Shown: positions 19,545 to 28,037, numbered from the stretch's first letter. The stretch: DNA of 64,000 nucleotides from JAWLHK01 sp041690355 [NCBI: bacterium] (GCA_041690355.1 JAWLHK010000013.1:1-64000), one strand, 5' to 3'. Translations and numbers: made by a program. The notes: generated from the sequence alone by a model not told the origin.

Positions 19545-20045
19545 TCAGCGAACCGCGGCGATCGCGGCGTCGTAATCCGGTTCCTGCGTGATCTCGGGAA
19601 CCTGTTCGCTGTAGACGACCTTGTCGTTCGCGTCAAGCACGACGACGGCGCGCGAGAGCAGCCCGGCCAGTGGGCCGTCGGTCATTTCGGCCCCGTAGGT
19701 GCTGCCGAAGTTGCGGTCGCGCATTTCGGAAAGGGGGATGACGTGCGAAACGTTTTCGGCCGTGCAGAAGCGCTTCATGGCGAACGGAAGGTCGCGGCTG
19801 ATCGTCAGGATGACGGTGTCGGCGAGCTTGCCCGTCTCCTGCTCGAAACGGCGGGCCGAGGCGGCGCAGACGCCCGTGTCGAGGCTGGGCACGATGTTGA
19901 GAATCTTCTTCTTGCCTGCGTAGTCGGCCAGCGAGACCTCTTTGAGGTCGCCGCCGGTGAGCTTGAAGTCGGGCGCCTGCGCGCCGACGGCGGGAAGCGA
20001 ACCCTTCGTGTGAATCGGATTGCCCTTGAACTTGATCTCGGCCAT
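19545..20045 (-). CDS. tpx: Thiol peroxidase (atypical 2-Cys peroxiredoxin)
   Basis: Reduces hydrogen and alkyl peroxides using thioredoxin. The 166-residue protein has the peroxidatic Cys60 in PSLDTGVC and the resolving Cys94 in KRFCTAENV, at the Tpx positions, and begins with the family-typical FKGNPIHTKGSLP. GGAG precedes the ATG. Monocistronic and divergent from the tsdA-like gene, with a perfect palindrome in the shared upstream region. Confidence 0.96.
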   Translation of the reverse strand: MAEIKFKGNPIHTKGSLPAVGAQAPDFKLTGGDLKEVSLADYAGKKKILNIVPSLDTGVCAASARRFEQETGKLADTVILTISRDLPFAMKRFCTAENVSHVIPLSEMRDRNFGSTYGAEMTDGPLAGLLSRAVVVLDANDKVVYSEQVPEITQEPDYDAAIAAVR

Positions 20046-20117
20046 GCGGAACTCCGTTGACGTTGAAGAGGATTGGGAATGTTTTCGCGCGCCGCGAGGG
20101 CGCAGGAGTGAACCTAT

Positions 20118-20129
20118 CATGCTAGCATG
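20118..20129. promoter_or_regulatory. 12-bp perfect palindrome between tpx and the cytochrome gene
   Basis: CATGCTAGCATG is a perfect palindrome in the divergent intergenic region. On the minus strand it contains TAGCAT, which could act as a -10 box for tpx. It could be an operator for a redox-responsive regulator, but I cannot assign it to one. Confidence 0.35.
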
Positions 20130-20183
20130 CCGGCCGGCAGAGCGATCGGTTTGCGGGCCCTCTTTCTTTTGGTGTGACTACCC

Positions 20184-20212
20184 TTGCACACCAGATCAGT
20201 CGTGATTACAGT
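20184..20212 (+). promoter_or_regulatory. Sigma-70 promoter of the tsdA-porin operon
   Basis: TTGCAC (20184-20189), a 17-bp spacer and TACAGT (20207-20212) fit the consensus well. Transcription would start near 20219, giving a short leader with the ribosome site GGAG before the ATG at 20232. Confidence 0.65.
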
Positions 20213-20231
20213 GCAGGGAGAGGAGTCAGCC

Positions 20232-21092
20232 ATGCACCCGATACTCAAGACCATCGCCGTCGCCGCCGTCGTCGCGGTTCCCCTTTACGCGTATTCCGCC
20301 GAGCAGGCCGCGAAGGCGCCTCCCAAGGCCTCACCGGCCGGCGCCCCGAAGGCTCCGTTCAATCCGCCCGACCCCGACACCATACCCGAGGGGCCTGTGG
20401 GTGAGGCCATCACGCTCGGGCGCAAGATTCTCACGAATACGCAGCGGTATGCGAAAGATCATGTGGGCAACGGTCTGAACTGCACGAGCTGCCATCTCAA
20501 CGAAGGGCGCACGCAGTGGTCGGCCCCGTGGGTCGGCCTCTGGGGAGTCTTTCCCGAATACCGTTCGCGCAACGCCCGCGTGAACGTGCTTCAGGAAAGG
20601 GTCAACGATTGCTTCGAACGCAGCATGAACGGCAAGGCGCTCGATCCGGTGAGCAAGGAAATGACCGCCATTCTCGCCTACATGCATTGGCTCTCGCAGG
20701 GGGTTCCGACCGGCATGGACGTCGAGGGTCGCGGCTTCAAGCGCATTCAGGCGCCGAAGAAGCCCGACCTGGCGCGCGGCAAGAAAGTATACGCAGACAA
20801 GTGCGCGAGCTGTCATGGCGCCGACGGTCAGGGGATGACCATGCCTGACGGGGCGTACATGTTCCCCGCGCTCTGGGGCCCGAAATCGTTCAACATCGGC
20901 GCCGGCATGGCCCGTCTCGATACCGCTGCCGCCTTCGTTGCTTCGAGCATGCCGCTGGGGCAGGGGGGTACGCTCACCGCGCAGGAGGCCTACGACGTCG
21001 CCCTGTATTTCACGACGCAGCCGCGCCCCGACTACGCGAAGAAGTCGGCCGACTGGCCCAAGGGGGGTAAGCCTCGCGACGCGCGGTACTGA
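20232..21092 (+). CDS. Dihaem c-type cytochrome, TsdA-like (thiosulfate dehydrogenase family)
   Basis: A 286-residue periplasmic cytochrome with a signal peptide (to about residue 24) and two haem sites, CTSCH (84-88) and CASCH (191-195). Between them lies VNDCFERSMNGKAL with Cys127, corresponding to the cysteine that ligates the active-site haem in thiosulfate dehydrogenase TsdA. The second domain has FPALWGPKSFNIGAGMARL, also a TsdA feature. TsdA joins two thiosulfates to tetrathionate or runs the reverse. The direction here cannot be read, and no sox genes are near. The ATG at 20232 has GGAG upstream. A porin gene follows 4 bp later. Confidence 0.85.
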   Translation: MHPILKTIAVAAVVAVPLYAYSAEQAAKAPPKASPAGAPKAPFNPPDPDTIPEGPVGEAITLGRKILTNTQRYAKDHVGNGLNCTSCHLNEGRTQWSAPWVGLWGVFPEYRSRNARVNVLQERVNDCFERSMNGKALDPVSKEMTAILAYMHWLSQGVPTGMDVEGRGFKRIQAPKKPDLARGKKVYADKCASCHGADGQGMTMPDGAYMFPALWGPKSFNIGAGMARLDTAAAFVASSMPLGQGGTLTAQEAYDVALYFTTQPRPDYAKKSADWPKGGKPRDARY

Positions 21093-21096
21093 AGCC

Positions 21097-22365
21097 ATGC
21101 CGTCGCGTTATCCGCACCTTTCAGCCTTTGCAGCCGCTTTACTGCTTCTCCTTCTCGCGGCGGGCGAGAGCCGCGCCGCCAACTGGATTGCCGTTCAGGG
21201 GGCCGATCCGGCCACGCAACCGACGCATCGCCTGCGCGGATTCATTCAGACGGGCTACCAGCAGAACTTCGGCGAGCCGGTCGAAGGGTTGACCGGGCTC
21301 GCGCAGTTCAACGGGCAGCAGGCGATCTTCAACGTGGTCGGCCCCGAGGATGCGACGCGGACGTTTTTCCTGCGCCGCGCCCGCCTTTCGGCGCAGGGCC
21401 TGGCCACGATTCAGCCCGCGCCGATCGGGTATCGGCTGCAGGCCGAGTTCGCGCCGAACATCCTGACGCGCACGTCGGCCGTCGTGCTCACCGACGCCTT
21501 TCTGCACGCGCGAATCCTGCCGGGCCTGCGCGTGAAGCTCGGACAGTTCAAGCTGCCCACCCTGGACGAAGGGCTCGAGGGAAATCCGTACGTCGGCGAT
21601 TTCATCCACTACACCGGCGCGGCCCTGCTTCTGAACGAAAATCCCATCCGCCGCAATCCGGCGACGGCGATCAACGAATTTTCCGGCGGAGGTTTCGGTT
21701 TCCGTGACGTGGGCGTCCAGGTCTACGACTGGCATCGCATCGACCGATGGGAGGGAACCTACGCGGTCGCGTTGAGCAACGGCCGCATGGGGCTCGACGA
21801 CAACAATGCCAAGGACGTCAGCACGCGCGTGCAGCTGGCCTACGTATTCGACGGAAAAACGCAGGCCCTGGAGCGTGACGACGCCATGCTCTTTGCCTGG
21901 TATCTCGCCGGGCGCCGTCCCTTCGCTGCGGGAGAGTATCCGCGCATCCGCAAAGGGGTCGGCGCGCAGTGGGACGTGAAGCCGTTTCGTGTGCGGGCCG
22001 AGTACGTGCTCGCGCAGGGGATGATCGAGACGGGACTCGCGCCGCCGTTCGTGGGCGGGAGCCCCGGGCTTGTCGCCGATGGCACGGCGCGCGCCTGGTA
22101 CGTGGAGGGCGGGTGGCGGTTTCTGCCGCGCTGGGAGGCGAATGCGCGTTATGACGTTTACGATCGGATTCCCGACGATTTCCCGCAACGCCGCATTTTC
22201 CGCACGGCTACCCTGGGAACTCAGTTCGTGTGGAGCCCCCTCCTGCGCGTTCTCTTGAATTACGACATCCGCCGCCTCGAGGCGCCGGGGGGCAATGCCG
22301 ACGCGCAGATCCTCGCCGACGCCATGGCCGACCGGGCCACGCTGCAGGCGGTCATCGGCTGGTGA
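21097..22365 (+). CDS. Porin of the phosphate-selective porin O/P type
   Basis: A 422-residue outer-membrane protein: signal peptide (AFAAALLLLLLAAGESRAA), then a 16-strand-like pattern opening with HRLRGFIQTGYQQNF, with LRRARLSAQG and RVKLGQFKLPT blocks typical of OprO/OprP-type porins, and a C-terminal Trp. It starts 4 bp after the cytochrome stop, so the two are co-transcribed. A porin that admits oxyanions such as thiosulfate or tetrathionate would fit the TsdA-like partner (inference). Confidence 0.82.
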   Translation: MPSRYPHLSAFAAALLLLLLAAGESRAANWIAVQGADPATQPTHRLRGFIQTGYQQNFGEPVEGLTGLAQFNGQQAIFNVVGPEDATRTFFLRRARLSAQGLATIQPAPIGYRLQAEFAPNILTRTSAVVLTDAFLHARILPGLRVKLGQFKLPTLDEGLEGNPYVGDFIHYTGAALLLNENPIRRNPATAINEFSGGGFGFRDVGVQVYDWHRIDRWEGTYAVALSNGRMGLDDNNAKDVSTRVQLAYVFDGKTQALERDDAMLFAWYLAGRRPFAAGEYPRIRKGVGAQWDVKPFRVRAEYVLAQGMIETGLAPPFVGGSPGLVADGTARAWYVEGGWRFLPRWEANARYDVYDRIPDDFPQRRIFRTATLGTQFVWSPLLRVLLNYDIRRLEAPGGNADAQILADAMADRATLQAVIGW

Positions 22366-22413
22366 AGGCGCAGGCGCGAGCGGTACGCGAAGGCGAGCCG
22401 GTACGGCCGGAGG

Positions 22414-23817
22414 CTATCCGCCGACAATCCGCGCGGCCCCTTCGAGACTGAGCGCCGCGATGGTGATCTGCGGATTGACGCCGAGGGCTTCGGGAAAGGC
22501 GCTCGCGTCGAGCACCCAGAGGTTCTGCTGCCCCTTCACGCGGCCCTCGCCATCGGTCACCGTTCCCCGGTTCGCGCCGCCGAACGGGTGGGCGGTGTAG
22601 AGGTACTGCATGCCCGGGGCCACCGTCAGGCCCTCGGGCGGCGCGGCCAGCCACCCGGTTCCCCGATGGGAAATCAGGGTGCGCCTCGCGCCGGCCGCCA
22701 GGTACATTTCGACGGACCGCCGGTAATAATCGAGCGTTCTCGCGACGTCGGATTCCACGAGCGGATAGTCGATGACGGCATTCCCCGCACCCGAAAGGCG
22801 CACGCGTCCGCGCCCCGCCGAGCGGAGCAGCATGACGGCCCCGGCCAGGTGGCGGTAGCGGCGCAGGATCTCTTCATGCAGTTCCCCCTGCACCTGCGGC
22901 TGCACCGAAAACGACATCGCCTGATTTGAAACCCCTTCGATGAGGTAGCCCGGGCCGCGCCGGCCGTAGACGTCGGCGAACTCGAGTACGCCGTAGGCCA
23001 TGGGGATGCCGTTGTGGGCGTCGACCGGATCGTCGAAGTCTCCCCAGGTCAGCGTCTGGAGGTGAAACTGAAGCCCTTCGCCGGCCGCGATGCCGCTGCG
23101 CAGAAGGATGGCCGGCGTCTGCACGACCCCCGCGGCGAGCACGACGATATCGGCCCGGAATGTATCATCACGCGCGATCACGCGCCAGCCGCCGCCGTCT
23201 TTTTCAACGCGCTCGACCTCGGTATCGGAAAAGACGCGCGCCCCGGCCTCTTCGGCTGCGGGGATGTAGGTGAGATTCATGGACTGCTTGGCGTTGTACG
23301 AGCAGCCGAAGTGGCGGAAACCGCATTGGACGCAGTTCGGACTGTTGTGCCGCAGCCGCTCGCCCGCCCAGCCGAGCCGGGCGGCCCCCAACCCCACAAG
23401 GTAGTTGGCGCGGTTGATCTGTTCGCGCGTCATCTGCGTGACGCCGAGCGCGGCTTCGACTTCGTCGGCATGCCGGTTCAACGCGGCCCAGTCGATGGCC
23501 GAGCCGTAGGCCGACCACCGGTCCACCATCTCCTCGGGCGGGCGGAAACAGAGGGCGTCGTTGATGACCGTCGATCCGCCGACGACGCGCCCCTGCAGCA
23601 CGGTCACGCTGCCGTCTTCGGTCGCCTGCAGGCCGCTTCCCGCATACAGGGCCGGCACCATGTCGCGCTCGATCTGCGTGAAGTCGCGCGCGGTCATGCG
23701 CGGACCCGCTTCGAGCACGGCAACCCCGTCGCCCCAGGCCTTCGCGAGCACGGCCGCAGCGGGCGCCCCGCCGGCGCCGGAGCCGATGACGACCGCTTTG
23801 AATCGATGTTCTGCCAT
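22414..23817 (-). CDS. GMC family FAD-dependent oxidoreductase (large subunit)
   Basis: A 467-residue flavoprotein of the glucose-methanol-choline family, acting on alcohols or sugars. FAD-binding VVIGSGAGGAPAAAVLAKA is at the N-terminus, VVGGSTVINDALCFRPP is the GMC signature, and the C-terminal block with HPFGGANRG and ALGVNPQITIAAL holds the catalytic His/Asn region. Around residue 160 it has NCVQCGFRHFGC. The two other GMC proteins in this window have four cysteines there (CxxCxxCxxxC), whereas here the third is Arg. The gene starts 4 bp after the Tat-exported subunit-3 gene and works with it. Confidence 0.88.
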   Translation of the reverse strand: MAEHRFKAVVIGSGAGGAPAAAVLAKAWGDGVAVLEAGPRMTARDFTQIERDMVPALYAGSGLQATEDGSVTVLQGRVVGGSTVINDALCFRPPEEMVDRWSAYGSAIDWAALNRHADEVEAALGVTQMTREQINRANYLVGLGAARLGWAGERLRHNSPNCVQCGFRHFGCSYNAKQSMNLTYIPAAEEAGARVFSDTEVERVEKDGGGWRVIARDDTFRADIVVLAAGVVQTPAILLRSGIAAGEGLQFHLQTLTWGDFDDPVDAHNGIPMAYGVLEFADVYGRRGPGYLIEGVSNQAMSFSVQPQVQGELHEEILRRYRHLAGAVMLLRSAGRGRVRLSGAGNAVIDYPLVESDVARTLDYYRRSVEMYLAAGARRTLISHRGTGWLAAPPEGLTVAPGMQYLYTAHPFGGANRGTVTDGEGRVKGQQNLWVLDASAFPEALGVNPQITIAALSLEGAARIVGG

Positions 23818-23821
23818 GGCT

Positions 23822-24424
23822 TCAGGGAACCTTTTCGTCCCAGGTGAAGAGGGCCGTCTGCCCCGGAGCGCGTCCCGGATGCGCTTCGCCGGGAATCGTC
23901 GGACCCGGATAGCCCATCACGGCCCATCCGGCCGGTGTGCTGGAAAAGGATGAGGCCGTGGCCGCGTGCAGAAAGCCCCAGATACTGCGGCGCAGGCCGA
24001 TGCGGCTCGTGCGCCAGGCTTCGGCGTGCGCCGCCTGGGCCTCGGGCGACAGGCGGCTGAAGCGGGTGAGCCCCCAGGTGGCATGCTCGAAGAGATGCAG
24101 CGAGACGCCGAGCAGGCGCCGCTGCTCGGCGGTCATGCGCATGAGCATGGCGTCGACGTCGTGCGCCGGATCCCAGGCGCCGGCTTCAATTGCCTGCCTG
24201 CCTGCGGGACCGACGATGGCGGCTGCCGCGGCGGCGACCACGCGCGCCTGCCGGTTCGAAAGGTAATGCAGGGGAACGAGCGCCACGTCGGGCTCGTCGC
24301 TGAGCAGGGTGGGAACGGCTTTGGCCGCGCCGTAGCCGAGCAGCGCCAATGCGCTCAGCTTCAGAAAGTCGCGCCTGCGCAGCCGGTGTGCCGGCGGCGG
24401 TGGGGGGAGGGTGGGCTCGTGCAT
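23822..24424 (-). CDS. Gluconate 2-dehydrogenase subunit 3-like protein, Tat-exported
   Basis: A 200-residue small subunit. The N-terminus HRLRRRDFLKLSALALLG is a textbook twin-arginine signal, so the folded protein, probably with its GMC partner bound, goes to the periplasm. The mature part (LSNRQARVVAAAAAAIVGP... and LFEHATWGLTRFSRLSPEAQ) matches the small subunit of gluconate/fructose-type dehydrogenases. The GMC enzyme follows immediately. The third partner of known enzymes, a cytochrome c, is not in this operon. Confidence 0.8.
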   Translation of the reverse strand: MHEPTLPPPPPAHRLRRRDFLKLSALALLGYGAAKAVPTLLSDEPDVALVPLHYLSNRQARVVAAAAAAIVGPAGRQAIEAGAWDPAHDVDAMLMRMTAEQRRLLGVSLHLFEHATWGLTRFSRLSPEAQAAHAEAWRTSRIGLRRSIWGFLHAATASSFSSTPAGWAVMGYPGPTIPGEAHPGRAPGQTALFTWDEKVP

Positions 24425-24492
24425 GCGAATTCAATTATCCTTGGTCGGGGCCGTGGATGGCAAGCAACACCGTGCACCGGGCGCCGATGGGG

Positions 24493-24498
24493 TACCAT
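24493..24498 (+). promoter_or_regulatory. -10 box of a predicted leaderless transcript
   Basis: TACCAT is exactly 6 nt before the ATG at 24505, which places the expected start point on the start codon itself. The same TANNNT-6 nt-start arrangement occurs at six other genes in this window. Confidence 0.55.
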
Positions 24499-24504
24499 CT
24501 AGGG

Positions 24505-25689
24505 ATGCCGGCACTGCGCTTCGGAATCCTTGCGATCGGGTTACTCACCGCAGCACTGTTTGCGCCGCTGCGTGCGATGGCCGCTCCGATCACGGACGCA
24601 GCCTCTGCTCCGCTTTCCTTCACGCAAGCCGTCATTCCCACCGCGACGCCGGTAACGACGGAGTCGCAGTCGACGGTCACCCAGGAACCTCCCGGATACG
24701 GCCTGCTCCCGGCTGCGGCCGCCGTATTTCCCGGCATTCTCGTGCACGGAACCGGCCATCTCGTCGCGGGCGACAGTGAAGGCGGTCTTGCGCTGCTGCG
24801 TTGGGAGGGGCTGGGGGCAGCCCTGTTCTTCGGCGGCGTGATTCCGCTGGGTCTCAGCGGAGCCTCGCGACAGGTGGTGCGTCCGCTCTATTATCTGTCC
24901 ATCGCCGGCGCAACGCTGTTCGCCGTCACCTGGTTCGCCGACGTCTACGGCGCGGCCACGGGAGGCCGTCCGCAGGCGGCGCCGCTCGGCATGCGCCCCA
25001 TCTGGGGGAGTGAAGCCGGGTATGTCTGGATCGACGACCCGCAGTTCGAGTACGACAGCTTCTTCCGCGTCGCCGCGCCGCTGCACATCGGCCGCCTGGG
25101 GCTCGCGCCGGAGGCCTGGATCAGCCTCGCCACTCCGCATGACATGATCCGCGTCGAGGCCACCTGGCGCATCTCGGGTCCGCTCTCCAGCACGCTTCTC
25201 CGGGACGAGACCTCGCTCGACGCCGTCCTTGCGGTCAGCCGGTGGAATTTCAGTCCCGAAGGGTTCCGCGTGTGGACGACCGATCTCGCGCTGCGCGGCC
25301 GCTACGACATGTTCCGCCTCAACCGGTCGCTGGCCGGTTCCTTCGCCGAAGGGGAACTGGGCTGGGGGCTCGAGAGCTTCACCTACGATGTTCCGCACCG
25401 GTCGCTCGAGGGCGATACGGCCGCGCTCCTTCTGGCCCGCATCGGCTACGGTGTGCGGTTCGGTACGCCTCCGGTAGGCCACGGCGAGGCCGTGCTGTAC
25501 TACGATCACCGGCATGACGACTGGCTCGGCGGCTCGGGCTTTGGCGGACTGGGTGACGGGGTGCTCGGCCATTGGGGAATCGAAGGGCGCTGGTTCTTCA
25601 CGGAGCACTGGGGGATCGCCGCCGAAGTCGGCCAGGGGGCAGCCTGGATGACGCGCGCCGATCTTGTCTACCGCGGGGGGATGCCGTGA
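24505..25689 (+). CDS. Outer-membrane beta-barrel protein of unknown family
   Basis: A 394-residue secreted protein: signal peptide (MPALRFGILAIGLLTAALF...AMAAP), then a Thr/Pro/Val-rich segment (about 28-62). A hydrophobic region (about 65-155) with Gly-rich stretches such as LLRWEGLGAALFFGGVIPL may be two or three hairpin membrane segments. A long strand-rich domain resembling a beta-barrel follows. I do not recognise the family. The start has no usable ribosome site and follows a TACCAT box by 6 nt; ATG 24487 is an in-frame alternative. The next gene overlaps its stop (GTGA). Confidence 0.65.
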   Translation: MPALRFGILAIGLLTAALFAPLRAMAAPITDAASAPLSFTQAVIPTATPVTTESQSTVTQEPPGYGLLPAAAAVFPGILVHGTGHLVAGDSEGGLALLRWEGLGAALFFGGVIPLGLSGASRQVVRPLYYLSIAGATLFAVTWFADVYGAATGGRPQAAPLGMRPIWGSEAGYVWIDDPQFEYDSFFRVAAPLHIGRLGLAPEAWISLATPHDMIRVEATWRISGPLSSTLLRDETSLDAVLAVSRWNFSPEGFRVWTTDLALRGRYDMFRLNRSLAGSFAEGELGWGLESFTYDVPHRSLEGDTAALLLARIGYGVRFGTPPVGHGEAVLYYDHRHDDWLGGSGFGGLGDGVLGHWGIEGRWFFTEHWGIAAEVGQGAAWMTRADLVYRGGMP

Positions 25690-26804
25690 ACGCGCATCGG
25701 CATGGGTGGAAACGGAAAGCGGCGGCCTTCGTGCTCGCCCTGTTGGCGGCATGCGTCATCGAACCGGCCGAAGAGCGCGCGCTGCTCGACGACGTGGTCG
25801 GCCGGGGGAGCGCCGGCGGCGTCCGGTTCCGCGTCGAGGGGGGCCTTGCGGGCATCCGGAACCTCTCCCCGGGACAGATTGAACTCTGGTTGCAGGCGCC
25901 CGCGGTGCGCATCGCCGTCGAGGCGGCCCCCGGCGCCGTCACGGCCTGGACGATCACGGCCCGCAATGCGGTGACCGACGCCGCGCTGGTTTTCGCCGGG
26001 AACGCTTCGGGAAGCGTGCGCGCGCTCGGAGCGGGGGCGACGGCGAACACCCTGCGCTGGCAAACGGAACTTCCGTCCGGCGCATCGTCGCTCCTGCTGG
26101 GGCCGCCCGACGTCGGTTCACGATCGCCGTGGACCTTCGCGGTGCTCAGCGACGTACAGGAAGCGATCGGCGACGTCGGCGATATCTGGGCGCGCATGGC
26201 CGAGGACCCGGAGATCCGCTTCGTGGTCTCTACGGGCGACCTGACGGAACAGGGGGAACGCGAGGAGCTGCTCGCGTTTCAGGCGTCGATGGCGGCGCTG
26301 CCGGTTCCGCTCTATTCCACGGTGGGCAACCATGAGCTGGGCGTGCCGCCCGACGCCTGGCATGCGCTGTTCGGTCCGTTCAACTTTCAGTTCCTGTACC
26401 GCGACGTCGCGTTCACGTTTGTCGATTCGGCGAGCGCGACGGTCGACCCTCGGGTCTACGATCGCCTCGATCGGTGGCTGCAGGGCGCGCGAGAGCGGTA
26501 TCACGTCTTCGTGACCCACGAGCCGATTCTCGATCCGGTCGGCGAGCGCAACGGCGGTTTCCGCAGCCGCAAGGAGGCGGGCAAGCTGCTGCGCATGCTG
26601 GCCGTGAATCAGGTAGACTTGCTCTTCTTCGGGCACATCCACTCGTTCTATGCCTATTCGCTCGGCGGAACCGAGACGTACATCTCCGGCGGCGGCGGGG
26701 CCATCCCCGAGCGGCTTGACGGCATCGGCCGCCACTACCTGCGCGTCACCGTCGACCCGGTGCGCGAGGAGGCCATCGTGTCCGTCGTGCGTGTGGACCC
26801 GTAG
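25686..26804 (+). CDS. Metallophosphoesterase lipoprotein
   Basis: A 372-residue lipoprotein (signal MNAHRHGWKRKAAAFVLALLAAC read from a GTG start that overlaps the preceding stop). After an N-terminal Ig-like domain (about 45-135) comes a calcineurin-like phosphoesterase domain: LSDVQEA, STGDLTEQG, VGNHELG, VTHEPIL and FFGHIHSF give the five metal-binding motifs in order. The first reads Asp-Val-Gln where most members have Asp-x-His, so one metal ligand is altered. Substrate unknown. Co-transcribed with the barrel protein. Confidence 0.85.
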   Translation: MNAHRHGWKRKAAAFVLALLAACVIEPAEERALLDDVVGRGSAGGVRFRVEGGLAGIRNLSPGQIELWLQAPAVRIAVEAAPGAVTAWTITARNAVTDAALVFAGNASGSVRALGAGATANTLRWQTELPSGASSLLLGPPDVGSRSPWTFAVLSDVQEAIGDVGDIWARMAEDPEIRFVVSTGDLTEQGEREELLAFQASMAALPVPLYSTVGNHELGVPPDAWHALFGPFNFQFLYRDVAFTFVDSASATVDPRVYDRLDRWLQGARERYHVFVTHEPILDPVGERNGGFRSRKEAGKLLRMLAVNQVDLLFFGHIHSFYAYSLGGTETYISGGGGAIPERLDGIGRHYLRVTVDPVREEAIVSVVRVDP

Positions 26805-26806
26805 CG

Positions 26807-26985
26807 GAAGCGCGAAGCGCTGACTTCGCTTCGCGGATGCCCAATTCCCGATGCCCTGCGAGGGCATCCATCATGAGGCTCTTGGGTGTTCTCAAGTCCT
26901 TGCCGCCAAATCGTCAATCGTCAATTGTAGATTGTCAATTTGCCTGATTCGTCACTCCTCACTCGTAACTCGTCACTTGAGTCAG
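26807..26985. repeat. Heptanucleotide repeat array filling a convergent gap
   Basis: The gap between the convergent phosphoesterase and yceI genes is built of 7-bp words. GAAGCGC is repeated at 26807 and 26814. From 26909 the words are AATCGTC, AATCGTC, AATTGTA, GATTGTC and AATTTGC. From 26951 they are GTCACTC, CTCACTC, GTAACTC and GTCACTT, ending inside the yceI stop codon. At least two word families adjoin without a break. No gene is visible in it. Confidence 0.75.
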
Positions 26986-27575
26986 GGGCGTGCCTCTTCG
27001 CCGGCCTGTGCCTGCGCCGGCTCGGCCGCCTCGGCCTGCCGCACGCACTGGACTTCGGCTTGAATCTTGACGGCGTTGGCCACCAGTACGCCGCCGGTCT
27101 CGATGACCTGGTTCCAGCGCAGCCCCCAGTCGCGCCGATCGATCTCGCCCGCGGCCGAGAAGCCGACACGTTCGTTGCCCCAGGGGTCGGTACCACGGCC
27201 GTCGAAGCTGGCGTCGAGCTCGACCTCAATGGTCGTGGTGCAGATCGTGAGGTCGCCGATCACGCGGAACCGGTCTCCCTCTTTCTTCATGGCGCCATTC
27301 ACCTGCCGGCTTCGGAAGCGGATTTTCGGGTGCTTCTCGACGTTGAAGAAGTCGGCCGAGCGCAGGTGGTTGTCGCGGTCGGCGACGCCGGTGTCGATGC
27401 TGGCGACGTCGATCTCGGCCGTCACGTACGAGTTGTCGGGAATTTCGTCGTCGGTGAGCACCTCGACGGTGAAATCGCGGAAGCGGCCGCGCACGGTCGT
27501 GATCATCATGTGCTTGACCGAGAATTCGATGCTGGAATGCGTGGGGTCGGCCACCCACCTCGTTTTCTTCGCCAT
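26982..27575 (-). CDS. YceI family protein
   Basis: A 197-residue lipocalin-like protein of the YceI family, which binds isoprenoid or polyene lipids in some members. MAKKTRWVADPTHSSIEFSVKHMM is the usual N-terminus, and SADFFNVEKHPKIRF and GDLTICTTTIEVELDA are the conserved strands. Unlike E. coli YceI there is no signal peptide, so it should stay in the cytoplasm. The last ~20 residues are an Ala/Glu/Gln-rich tail. GGAGG precedes the ATG. Its stop codon lies inside a heptad array. Confidence 0.9.
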   Translation of the reverse strand: MAKKTRWVADPTHSSIEFSVKHMMITTVRGRFRDFTVEVLTDDEIPDNSYVTAEIDVASIDTGVADRDNHLRSADFFNVEKHPKIRFRSRQVNGAMKKEGDRFRVIGDLTICTTTIEVELDASFDGRGTDPWGNERVGFSAAGEIDRRDWGLRWNQVIETGGVLVANAVKIQAEVQCVRQAEAAEPAQAQAGEEARP

Positions 27576-27651
27576 GCTTTCCTCCGGTGTCGAGTCGGTT
27601 CCGGCTGCAGTGGCGAGTATGACACGAATGCGGCCGGGCGAAATCTGCGAC

Positions 27652-27670
27652 GGCGCAATTCGATTGCGCC
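27652..27670. repeat. Perfect 8-bp stem hairpin
   Basis: GGCGCAAT-TCG-ATTGCGCC forms a perfect stem with a 3-nt loop in the 120-bp gap between the HNH gene's 3' end and the start of yceI. No T-tract follows on either strand, so it may be an mRNA stability element rather than a terminator. Confidence 0.45.
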
Positions 27671-27695
27671 CGTGAGGTGCAGGGGTGGCGGGGGG

Positions 27696-28037
27696 CTACT
27701 TCTTCAGTCCTGCAAACGGCTTCCAGGTCGACGGGGCCGCCGCTTCGCGGATCTCTGTGCTGCCGTGCGCCGCCTGCTCTTCGAACCGCTGGTGTTCGTT
27801 GTCATGGCAGTAGACGCAGAGGTTCTCCCAGTTGCTGCCGTCGGGCGGGTTGTTGTCGTGGTTGTGGTCTTTGTGATGCACCGTGAGCAGGTGCAGATTG
27901 GCGCGCGTGAACTCCTTGCCGCACCGGGCGCAGACCCAGGGGTGGATTTTCAAGGACTGTTCGCGATAGCCTTTTTCGCGTTCGGCTCGGCTGCGGCGTG
28001 CCGACGCGACCAGTTTTTCCCAGGGTTCCTCTGCCAT
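27696..28037 (-). CDS. HNH nuclease family protein (YajD-like)
   Basis: A 113-residue protein with a compact HNH motif. VCARCGKEFTRANLHLLTVHHKDHNHDNN gives the first Cys pair and the His-His core, and WENLCVYCHDNEHQ the second Cys pair and the final His, as in E. coli YajD. The natural role of this family is unknown; DNA nicking is assumed from the fold. The ATG has no ribosome site and sits 6 nt after TACCCT (28049-28044, minus strand), with GTGACC 17 bp further up, so the mRNA is predicted to be leaderless. Confidence 0.85.
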   Translation of the reverse strand: MAEEPWEKLVASARRSRAEREKGYREQSLKIHPWVCARCGKEFTRANLHLLTVHHKDHNHDNNPPDGSNWENLCVYCHDNEHQRFEEQAAHGSTEIREAAAPSTWKPFAGLKK

